Shown here in pieces: positions 6,370 through 11,484 of a DNA stretch of 11,484 bases (its first letter is position 1; the number at the start of each line of letters is the position of its first letter). Both the position numbers and the translations under genes were made by a program. The stretch comes from JBGPIK01 sp041484845 (lineage in GTDB: Bacteria; Desulfobacterota; Binatia; UBA9968), in assembly GCA_041484845.1 (NCBI GenBank), contig JBGPIK010000208.1:1-11484 (forward strand). Reading direction: 5' to 3'. The notes beneath the pieces are model-generated. The model was not told the DNA's origin and ran no database searches. It saw only the letters and a program-made list of their open reading frames with translations.

Positions 6370-6398
6370 TTGCCCTTAGCGGCCCTGGAAAATAATCT
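6370..6398 (+). promoter_or_regulatory. Weak candidate promoter for the substrate-binding protein gene
   Basis: TTGCCC (6370-6375, four of six -35 bases) is spaced 17 bp from TAATCT (6393-6398). This is the same -10-like hexamer and spacing as the candidate at 3018-3046. The following ribosome site GGAGGA (6428-6433) is good. The promoter match alone is weak. Confidence 0.3.
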
Positions 6399-6439
6399 CC
6401 ACCTCAGCTAGATTCAGTAAAACAACCGGAGGATCTTGA

Positions 6440-7453
6440 ATGGCACGCATTGGGACGAAAGCTAAAACCCTGCTTTTAAGCGCAGTACCTTTATTCTTAT
6501 TTTCCTTCTGCCCTGAGGCGCCGGCGCAATTAACTAAAATGAACGTCGGCTACGTCGGCATCAATTCGGACAACGTGATTGCCTTCATCGCCAAAGAAAC
6601 CGGCATCTTCGCCAAGAATGGACTCGACGTGCAGCTAATCTATTTTGCCGGCGGAACGACCGCGGTGATGGCATTGATCTCGGGTGAAACGCCCATTACT
6701 CAAACCGCTGGGCCCGGGGTTGTCAACGCCGTCCTGAGCGGTTCCGATGCGGTCATGATTGCCGGAGGTGTGACAACGCTGGATTACTGGATGCTGAGCC
6801 GTCCGGAGATCAAGACTCCGGAGCAACTCAAGGGCGGTGCCGTAGCCATCAGCCGTTTCGGCTCTGCATCCGATTTCATCGTCCGTTATGCCTTGCAGCG
6901 ACTCGGCCTTACGCCGGTCAAAGAGGTAGCCATTCTGCAGGTCGGGCCTCTGCCCGATCGACTGGCGGCTATGGAAACCAAGCGCGTCCAGGCCACGGTG
7001 CTTGCTCCACCGGCGATGTACATAGCGCAAAAGCGCGGCTACAACATCATGGCTGACGTCGCCGCCTTAGGCCTCGCTTATCAAGCGACGGGAGTCGGAA
7101 CAACTCGCAAGTACATCCGTGAGCATCCCGATATAGTGAGAAAATATATCAAGGCCCAGGTGGAGGCCGTGCACCGCTTTAAAACCGATCGCGAGACCAG
7201 CATAAAGGTTTTGTCGAAATATCTCGGCGTAAAGGAAAAAGACATTCTCGATAAAACCTATGAGGGCGCCATCGCCGAGAACAAATTGCCCGCGAAGCAA
7301 TATCCGACCCTCGAAGGAATTAAAACGATCCTCGAGCCTTTGAAAAACGATCCGCGGCTGAAAACTCTTAAAGTGGAAGACTTCGTCGATATGCGCTTTA
7401 TTAAAGAGCTTGACGATAGCGGCTATATCGACAAGCTCTACAAAGGAAAGTGA
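6440..7453 (+). CDS. ABC transporter substrate-binding protein, NMT1/THI5-like (NitT/TauT type)
   Basis: Periplasmic binding protein of 337 residues. The Sec signal peptide (MARIGTKAKTLLLSAVPLFLFSFCPEAPAQ, cleavage after about residue 29) is followed by a two-lobed NMT1-like domain. Visible landmarks are IAFIAKETGIFAKNGLDVQLIYFAGGTTAVMALISGETPI (48-86), PEQLKGGAVAISRFGSASDFIVRYAL (127-152) and EHPDIVRKYIKAQVEAVHRFKTD (228-250). The family delivers sulfonates, nitrate, pyrimidine precursors or aromatic compounds to an ABC permease. No permease or ATPase gene is in the window, so it is an orphan here or uses a distant transporter. ATG is set by GGAGGA at 6428-6433. The gene stands alone, followed by a strong hairpin. 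Confidence 0.93.
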   Translation: MARIGTKAKTLLLSAVPLFLFSFCPEAPAQLTKMNVGYVGINSDNVIAFIAKETGIFAKNGLDVQLIYFAGGTTAVMALISGETPITQTAGPGVVNAVLSGSDAVMIAGGVTTLDYWMLSRPEIKTPEQLKGGAVAISRFGSASDFIVRYALQRLGLTPVKEVAILQVGPLPDRLAAMETKRVQATVLAPPAMYIAQKRGYNIMADVAALGLAYQATGVGTTRKYIREHPDIVRKYIKAQVEAVHRFKTDRETSIKVLSKYLGVKEKDILDKTYEGAIAENKLPAKQYPTLEGIKTILEPLKNDPRLKTLKVEDFVDMRFIKELDDSGYIDKLYKGK

Positions 7454-7486
7454 TGAGCGCGTTGAATCATGTGCCCCCACCTCTTT

Positions 7487-7512
7487 CCTCCCCCGCCAAA
7501 ATGCGGGGGAGG
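7487..7512 (+). terminator. Strong GC hairpin after the binding-protein gene
   Basis: CCTCCCCCGC (7487-7496) and GCGGGGGAGG (7503-7512) form a perfect 10-bp stem with loop CAAAAT, about 34 bp after the stop codon. Flanking CCCCC (7473-7477 region) and GGGGG (about 7520) extend the pairing imperfectly. Only a short GTCTTTG follows. It may terminate transcription from both sides, since the next gene converges, or be a dispersed CCTCCCCCGC repeat. Confidence 0.6.
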
Positions 7513-7608
7513 ATGAAGGAGGGGGTCTTTGCTATTTGCGGTTAAATACGTTTGTGGGTTGCGGCCTGGCCGCGCTGTGTTCATAACGGTGGCCAGTTCG
7601 CGCATGGG

Positions 7609-7800
7609 CTAGTTAAGCCATTCTTTAACGTTTCCCGCCAGAATCACGTCGAGAATTTCCTTACAATCGTTTATGGCGGTATCCATGATTTTGTCCTCCT
7701 TCGAGTGGGACAAACCTTGTTTCACGGCTCCGTGCAAGGCCCGTACGACCTCAAGGAGATGCTCATCCATTTTTTCCGTGTTCGGTGCTGGCTGTGGCAT
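7609..7800 (-). CDS. Small 63-residue orphan protein linked to the PaaA-like oxygenase
   Basis: Unrecognised cytoplasmic protein (MPQPAPNTEKMDEHLLEVVRALHGAVKQ...ILDVILAGNVKEWLN). It has a Pro-rich start followed by what looks like two or three amphipathic helices, with no signal peptide, membrane segment or Cys. The ATG is 13 bp after the stop of the upstream oxygenase gene and is preceded by an ideal AGGAGG (about 7804-7810), so it is almost certainly translated from the same mRNA. A dedicated partner, assembly factor or small subunit of the diiron enzyme is the natural guess (inference). It does not resemble PaaB in length or sequence by eye. Chance ORF is unlikely given the ribosome site and tight spacing. 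Confidence 0.72.
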   Translation of the reverse strand: MPQPAPNTEKMDEHLLEVVRALHGAVKQGLSHSKEDKIMDTAINDCKEILDVILAGNVKEWLN

Positions 7801-7813
7801 ATGGCCTCCTTAG

Positions 7814-8530
7814 TTACATGTATTTACGACCCTTGTTCGGATCGGGAATTTTGAGTCCCATTTTTTCGAGAATGGGATTAACTTCGTTGATATAGTCCTG
7901 CCGCGCCTGATCATTGGATCGGCGCTTCAGTCCCCAATAACGGTAGCGCTCGGAGCGCTTGGATACGGAGTGGCCGAACATATCCAGGGCGCGCACGTAC
8001 CAGGAATCGACGGCCTTTTGGGCTCTGGCTTTGCCCTCGTCGCCCGACGCTATTAACTCCACCGTCTTATTGTAGCCGTACTCGATATGACCGAGTTCCT
8101 CGGTCACAATATCCGGCAGAATGCGTTGCAGCGGCAGATAGCTGCAGTCGTAGAATTCCTCAAGCTGATACCGGCCCACGCGGTCAATCAAGAAACCAAA
8201 TACCGCGTTGTCCTCCCACGTGGAGATAACACCGCGGAACGTTTCCACAAATCGCTTTTCGTTCGGTTGGCTGAGCACAAACGAAACATCGACACCGATA
8301 TCGCCGGCCACGCGAGAGACCTTTCGGTAGTGGTCGATTTCCTCGGCTGCCGTGCGGGCGACGATCAGCTGGTCCAATTTGGTCGGGGCCGCCGGTAGCA
8401 TCTTTTCGACGTAAAGATGAGGCCCGCCGATCTCGCAGTCCGCTTGGATCGTCAAAACGTGACCCAGGAGTTCCTTATACTCGGCATCCATCTTGTCGAA
8501 GTCCTTGATCTCGATCTTATCGGTAAACAT
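7814..8530 (-). CDS. PaaA-like ferritin-fold diiron monooxygenase subunit
   Basis: Four-helix-bundle diiron protein of 238 residues in the phenylacetyl-CoA epoxidase catalytic-subunit (PaaA/PaaC) family. All expected carboxylate/histidine ligands are present: E33 (ADCEIGGPHLY), E64 and H67 (EEIDHY), E125 (QLEEFYD), and E145 and H148 (EELGHIEYGY). The C-terminus RYWGLKRRSNDQARQDYINEVNPILEKMGLKIPDPNKG (197-234) closely follows the PaaA tail pattern (W-x-KR-x-x-ND-x-x-RQ ... P-x-x-E-x-x-G-x-x-x-PDP). It would activate O2 for hydroxylation or epoxidation, normally of a CoA thioester. PaaB, PaaC, PaaD and reductase PaaE are all missing nearby; only a 63-residue gene follows. AGGAGG sits seven bases before the ATG. 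It is somewhat shorter than typical PaaA. Confidence 0.9.
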   Translation of the reverse strand: MFTDKIEIKDFDKMDAEYKELLGHVLTIQADCEIGGPHLYVEKMLPAAPTKLDQLIVARTAAEEIDHYRKVSRVAGDIGVDVSFVLSQPNEKRFVETFRGVISTWEDNAVFGFLIDRVGRYQLEEFYDCSYLPLQRILPDIVTEELGHIEYGYNKTVELIASGDEGKARAQKAVDSWYVRALDMFGHSVSKRSERYRYWGLKRRSNDQARQDYINEVNPILEKMGLKIPDPNKGRKYM

Positions 8531-8601
8531 GCTTCCCTCCTAATCCGGTTTGAGTTAGCTTTACAGATATAATAAATGCGCGTGAAAAATGCCAGGGGTC
8601 A

Positions 8602-8617
8602 AGCGTCACATGACGCT
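8602..8617. promoter_or_regulatory. Palindromic operator-like site
   Basis: AGCGTCA-CA-TGACGCT has perfect 7-bp arms around two bases, and outer CGTGA (8581-8585) and TCACG (8617-8621) add a second symmetric layer. It lies about 30 bp upstream of the AT-rich leftward -10 region, a position suited to a dimeric repressor or activator controlling the oxygenase operon. No regulator gene is in this part of the window. Confidence 0.45.
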
Positions 8618-8633
8618 CACGAATGAACTACCG

Positions 8634-8810
8634 CGCAGCAAGATGCGGTGTATCAAATCAAAAACATTGATGAGATTCACCCCCATAGCGTCACCCCCGA
8701 ACGTTTTAATCGGGGGTCCAGTCCGAGTTCCGTCTGGATTCCCGATAGAAGCGTTCGGGAATGACGGATTTTGACCGAACTAGCAATCGCCATTACGCAG
8801 CAAGCTGCGG
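8634..8810 (+). repeat. Pair of near-identical 15-bp direct repeats
   Basis: CGCAGCAAGATGCGG (8634-8648) and CGCAGCAAGCTGCGG (8796-8810) differ at one base and lie 162 bp apart, on either side of the paired-hairpin element. The second copy contains a perfect CGCAGC-AA-GCTGCG palindrome. Their flanking position resembles ends of a small inserted repeat unit. Confidence 0.6.
8690..8765. repeat. dRS3-like double-hairpin repeat element
   Basis: Two hairpins sit inside a larger inverted repeat. CCCCCGA (8694-8700) pairs with TCGGGGG (8710-8716), and ATTCCCGA (8738-8745) pairs with TCGGGAAT (8755-8762). The outer arms GTCACCCCCGAACG (8690-8703) and CGTTCGGGAATGAC (8752-8765) match at 12 of 14 positions. 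The GGATTCCC...GGGAATGAC half is the type of short dispersed palindrome common in environmental genomes and resembles Neisseria dRS3. It is likely a non-autonomous mobile or integration-target repeat. Confidence 0.6.
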
Positions 8811-8835
8811 GGAATTGGCCCAAAACGATCAAATC

Positions 8836-8864
8836 TTGACACCGGCGACGGCACCGTCTAGATT
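8836..8864 (+). promoter_or_regulatory. Sigma70-type promoter for the aldolase operon
   Basis: Perfect -35 TTGACA (8836-8841), exact 17-bp spacer and TAGATT (8859-8864, four of six -10 bases). Transcription would begin near 8871, leaving a leader of about 36 bases with AGGGAG (8896-8901) before the ATG at 8907. It is the best promoter match in the window. Confidence 0.6.
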
Positions 8865-8906
8865 GCCCACGCCGAACGGCCTATCCAAACACGGCAGGGA
8901 GCACTA

Positions 8907-9623
8907 ATGATGGTTACGAAAACGCCCGCTCTTGATTCGTCGGAGCTTAAAGACTTGAAGCAGAAACTTGTCGATGCCTGCCACATTTTAGACAATGAAG
9001 GGATTACCGATGGCTACGGTCACGTCAGCGTGCGCGTGCCCGGCGTCGACGCCTTCGTAACCATCGCCAACGTCAGCCCCGGTTGCGCCACGGTGGAGCG
9101 GTTGATCATGCAGGATTTCGCTGGCAATTACCTAGCGGGAGTACAGGCGCCGCCGAACGAATGGCCGATTCACGCCTGTATTCTGAAGGCGCGCCCCGAT
9201 GTCGTGAGCGTCGCCCACACGCATTCGAAATGGAGCACGATTTTCAGCGTGTTGCCGATCAAGCTGAAGCCCATTCACCAATATGGTAAGTTTCTTCCGG
9301 TCGATGGCCCTCCGGTATACGAGGGGGTCGGACTGGTGCGCGATATCGAGCGCGGCAGCGCGCTAGCCACCGCCCTAGGCAAGGGTCCGGCGGTTTTGAT
9401 GCGCGCCCATGGTGATACGGTGGTCGGGGAAAGCATCGAGCAGGTCATCGAACGTACGACCCGGCTCGCCATGCTCGGGGAATGGAATCATCTCGCACTG
9501 CTCCACGGCGAGCCCAAGTATCTGACCGAGGAAGAATTGGCGGTCTACAACGCCGACCAGCGCTTCCCCATGCGCGGCTGGGAATATTACATAAACCGGC
9601 TGAAAGCAAGAAAGAACTATTAA
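8907..9623 (+). CDS. Class II aldolase/adducin-family protein
   Basis: Cytoplasmic metal-dependent lyase of 238 residues. The fold signature begins with LVDACHILDNEGITDGYGHVSVRVPG (21-46), NVSPGC takes the phosphate/carboxylate-loop position, and WPIHACILKARPDVVSVAHTHSKWS (86-110) carries the zinc pair H104 and H106. RAHGD (166-170) supplies the third ligand H168, and E85 (NEWPIH) is the probable acid/base. Family members cleave or decarboxylate hydroxy-acid and sugar-phosphate substrates; some act as aromatic or pyridine-dicarboxylate decarboxylases. The sugar-phosphate motif is not canonical, so a decarboxylase or retro-aldol role on a catabolic intermediate is more likely than fuculose aldolase (inference). 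Two adjacent ATGs occur; the first, 6 bp after AGGGAG, is used here. It is the first gene of the rightward operon. Confidence 0.93.
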   Translation: MMVTKTPALDSSELKDLKQKLVDACHILDNEGITDGYGHVSVRVPGVDAFVTIANVSPGCATVERLIMQDFAGNYLAGVQAPPNEWPIHACILKARPDVVSVAHTHSKWSTIFSVLPIKLKPIHQYGKFLPVDGPPVYEGVGLVRDIERGSALATALGKGPAVLMRAHGDTVVGESIEQVIERTTRLAMLGEWNHLALLHGEPKYLTEEELAVYNADQRFPMRGWEYYINRLKARKNY

Positions 9624-9626
9624 GAC

Positions 9627-9691
9627 GGAGTAATGGAGTGATGGAGTATTGGAGTGTTGCCAGAACCCTTACTCCATCACTCCATTACTCC
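9627..9691. repeat. 8-bp tandem repeats forming a 22-bp perfect inverted repeat
   Basis: Immediately after the aldolase stop, degenerate 8-bp units (GGAGTAAT, GGAGTGAT, GGAGTATT, GGAGTGTT) run rightward and the complementary series (ACTCCATC, ACTCCATT, and so on) follows. Bases 9627-9648 and 9670-9691 are exact reverse complements around a 21-base loop. The mRNA would form a long hairpin 41 bp before the next start codon. No T-tract follows. It could protect the upstream message or tune expression of the next gene. Confidence 0.85.
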
Positions 9692-9732
9692 AACGCTCCA
9701 GTTTGAAGTTTCTTGACCAGGAGGAATGTAAC

Positions 9733-10431
9733 ATGCAACCCCAATCCCCTGCCCCGTCATCCACAGAATTCGTTCAACAACTCAAGAAAGAGATCCAGGC
9801 GTTTCCTAAAATCCGCATCAAGCACCCTTTCCTGAAAGCCGTCTGCAACGGCAGCGCGACGCTGGACCAAATCCGCGCCTGGGCAATTCAGGACTATCAG
9901 TTCCGCGCCGCCGTCCCGCGCATCGCCATGTTGCGCTACCTGGCCTGCAGCGATCCGGAGATCACTCAAAAACTTTGGGGCGTCGTCGAGGAAGAGACAC
10001 GCGGCATGGACACCGGTAGCGCCGGCCATAACGAACTGGCAATCCGATTCGCCGAGTCCATCGGCCTGACTCGTAGTCAGCTGGAGAACGCCGACTTACG
10101 CCCTTCCACCGCGGCGCACCTCTATTATGTCGAACTGATTATTCACACCTTGCCGTGGTTCGTGGTCATGGCGATCCAGATCGGCGCTGAAGGGACCTTC
10201 GGTCCGGCGGCGGCGGCGTTGGGGCATGGCTTCATCAAACAGTACGGGATGAAGCCCGAGGACGTTCGGTTCTTTACCGTACACGCAGAGGCGGATGAAG
10301 AGCACGGCAGCCTGGCCGAAGAAATCGCCGTGCGCTATATCACTTCGCCGCACCTGCAAGCGCAAACGCGCCAGCACACGTTTCGACGGATGGAGCTGCT
10401 TTACGATATCTGGTCGATCGACGGCTTTTAA
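9733..10431 (+). CDS. TenA/PqqC-like haem-oxygenase-fold protein, probable diiron oxidase (HDO)
   Basis: Cytoplasmic all-helical protein of 232 residues. The N-terminal helix pattern IKHPFLKAVCNGSATLDQIRAWAIQDYQF (29-57) is that of TenA/PqqC/CADD. Potential iron ligands are E88 with H99 (EEETRGMDTGSAGHNEL), E153 (IGAEGTFGP) and the H184-x3-D188-x2-H191 motif (VHAEADEEH). This is the six-ligand pattern of haem-oxygenase-like diiron oxidases such as CADD, rather than cofactorless PqqC or the Cys-dependent thiaminase TenA. Such enzymes catalyse O2-dependent C-C or C-N cleavage, desaturation or N-oxygenation. AGGAGG (9719-9724) selects this ATG over a longer frame that reads back through the repeat hairpin. 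It lies in the operon between the aldolase and a decarboxylase-family gene. The substrate is unknown. Confidence 0.9.
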   Translation: MQPQSPAPSSTEFVQQLKKEIQAFPKIRIKHPFLKAVCNGSATLDQIRAWAIQDYQFRAAVPRIAMLRYLACSDPEITQKLWGVVEEETRGMDTGSAGHNELAIRFAESIGLTRSQLENADLRPSTAAHLYYVELIIHTLPWFVVMAIQIGAEGTFGPAAAALGHGFIKQYGMKPEDVRFFTVHAEADEEHGSLAEEIAVRYITSPHLQAQTRQHTFRRMELLYDIWSIDGF

Positions 10432-10475
10432 CATCGTGCGAGACGTATCCGGTTCTCGTGATTCAAAAACAGAAA

Positions 10476-11484
10476 ATGGCCAAGTTGACCCTCGCGTTTA
10501 TCTCAGCGTTCAACGAGCGGGTCGACTCGCTCATGAACGGAACCATTGAAGCCGATGGCATCGAGTTGATACCCACCTATTCTCATCCGGCCGAAACTTT
10601 CTGGAGGCAGCTTAAGTTTCACGAATTCGAAATCGCCGAAATGTCGATGTCATCCTACCTCATCGCCCGGTCTCAGGGCTCCGACATGGTGGCCCTGCCG
10701 GTCTTTCCCAGCCGTCGTCTGTTTCAGACCGAGCTATCCTATCACGCCGATTCCGCTATCAATGGACCCGAAGATCTCGCCGGCAAGCGCCTCGGAGTCG
10801 CCGAGTACCAGCAAACCGCGGCCCTCTGGATACGAGGCATTCTCGAACATGACTTCGGTGTTTCGCAATACAAAGTCCATTGGTACATGGAAAGAAGCGA
10901 GGAGATGAGCCACGGGGGTGCCACGGGTTTCAAGCCGCCGGCAGGAATTTCGTTTAACCGCATCGCGCCTGACAAAAGCCTGGTATCGACGCTGGCCACA
11001 CACGAATTGGATGCCGCCCACATTGCCAGCCCTTTTGTATTGCGGGCCAATGCCCTGGACCGTTCCAGCCGTATCCGCGCCAGCGGCCAAGATTGGAACA
11101 ACATCAGACCGCTATTTCCCGACCGTATGGCCGAGGGAGCACGCTTTTTCAAAAAGCATGGTTTTCTTCCGGTCAATCACGCTTACATCATCCGTGGCGA
11201 CATCGACCGACAATATCCGTGGTTAGCTGCCAGCTTGTACGACGGTTTTTTAAGGGCAAAGAAAGACTTCCAAACAACGCTCCCGGACAAAATCCCCACT
11301 GCGCTTTTTTTCGACCGAGAATATCTCGCCATGACGCAAGCCATCTTTGGCAATGATCCGTTTCCGTATGGGATCAAAGACAATGCGGCGATGCTCGATA
11401 CGATCACGGCTTATTCTTACGAACAGGGATTGACGCCGCGAAAGATGAACTTCGAGGAGTTATTCGCCGAAAGTACACTGGACT
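10476..11484 (+). CDS. 4,5-dihydroxyphthalate decarboxylase-family protein (periplasmic-binding-protein fold), 3' end missing
   Basis: An open frame of 336 codons runs to the window edge. It matches the family annotated as 4,5-dihydroxyphthalate decarboxylase, which has the type-2 periplasmic-binding-protein fold: FEIAEMSMSSYLIARSQGSDMVALPVFPSRRLF (51-83), GPEDLAGKRLGVAEYQQTAALWIRGILEHDFGV (97-129), DRQYPWLAASLYDGFLRAKK (244-263) and NDPFPYGIKDNAAMLDTI (293-310). It lacks a signal peptide, which favours a cytoplasmic enzyme or sensor over a transporter component. Family length is about 330-340, so only the last few residues should be missing. The ATG lies 42 bp past the previous stop, with an in-frame TGA upstream and no strong ribosome site. 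Context makes it the third gene of the operon; the true substrate need not be a phthalate. Confidence 0.88.
   Translation, partial: MAKLTLAFISAFNERVDSLMNGTIEADGIELIPTYSHPAETFWRQLKFHEFEIAEMSMSSYLIARSQGSDMVALPVFPSRRLFQTELSYHADSAINGPEDLAGKRLGVAEYQQTAALWIRGILEHDFGVSQYKVHWYMERSEEMSHGGATGFKPPAGISFNRIAPDKSLVSTLATHELDAAHIASPFVLRANALDRSSRIRASGQDWNNIRPLFPDRMAEGARFFKKHGFLPVNHAYIIRGDIDRQYPWLAASLYDGFLRAKKDFQTTLPDKIPTALFFDREYLAMTQAIFGNDPFPYGIKDNAAMLDTITAYSYEQGLTPRKMNFEELFAESTLD

Larger units (their letters stand above)
8531..8906. promoter_or_regulatory. Divergent intergenic region with promoter, palindrome and repeats, no gene seen
   Basis: This 376-bp region separates the leftward oxygenase operon from the rightward aldolase operon. 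It holds an AT-rich block (ATATAATAAAT, 8566-8576) that probably contains the leftward -10, and a palindrome at 8602-8617. It also holds two near-identical CGCAGCAAG repeats (8634-8648 and 8796-8810), a large paired-hairpin element (8690-8765) and a rightward promoter (8836-8864). A 61-codon frame across it is repeat-derived and not a gene. Confidence 0.6.

Noticed and set aside
8589..8774. 61-codon frame between the divergent operons
   Set aside because: It spans palindromes and the double-hairpin repeat; composition and lack of ribosome site argue against a gene.
9649..9732. N-terminal extension of the haem-oxygenase-fold protein to an ATG at 9649
   Set aside because: The extra 28 codons translate the repeat hairpin and have no ribosome site, while AGGAGG at 9719-9724 marks the ATG at 9733.
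9733..10431. Genuine thiaminase TenA or PQQ synthase PqqC assignment
   Set aside because: No thiamine or pqq genes are nearby and the HxxxDxxH plus Glu/His ligand pattern fits diiron oxidases better, so a thi or pqq symbol was not given.

Overview
The window looks like chromosomal DNA from an uncultured Gram-negative bacterium of moderately high GC. A TolC-type outer-membrane lipoprotein and a secreted alginate-lyase-like enzyme imply an outer membrane. The mix of NMT1-type solute-binding proteins, VOC enzymes and short degenerate repeats between genes recalls Desulfobacterota/Tectomicrobia/Binatota-like soil lineages. That placement is inference; there is no rRNA or marker gene to settle it. 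I see no tRNA, rRNA, CRISPR array, insertion sequence or integrase.

Region 1 (1-2898, minus strand) is a signalling and efflux locus. An OmpR-type response regulator overlaps a CusS/CzcS-like sensor kinase by 20 bp. Then come about 500 bp of hairpin-rich DNA with a doubtful 50-codon ORF, and the 5' part of a TolC/CzcC-like gene that leaves the window. That last gene appears to carry a +1 frame disruption inside its signal peptide.

Region 2 (3081-7453, plus strand) holds four separately spaced genes: an MDR-family quinone oxidoreductase, a VOC-fold (extradiol dioxygenase-like) protein, a secreted alginate-lyase-family protein, and a Sec-exported NMT1/THI5-like ABC substrate-binding protein. 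The VOC and lyase pair is bracketed by two oppositely oriented arrays of 7-bp degenerate repeats. A strong hairpin follows the binding-protein gene.

Region 3 (7609-11484) is the most interesting. A PaaA-like ferritin-fold diiron monooxygenase and a translationally linked 63-residue orphan protein run leftward. A class II aldolase/decarboxylase, a TenA/PqqC-like (haem-oxygenase-fold) protein with a full set of potential diiron ligands, and a 4,5-dihydroxyphthalate-decarboxylase-family protein run rightward. The 376-bp divergent intergenic region contains a good sigma70-type promoter, a palindromic operator-like site and several mobile-type hairpin repeats. Together these genes suggest an undescribed oxidative degradation (or biosynthetic) cluster with two unrelated non-haem diiron scaffolds, an aldolase/decarboxylase and a binding-protein-fold decarboxylase. 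Substrate and pathway cannot be read from the sequence.
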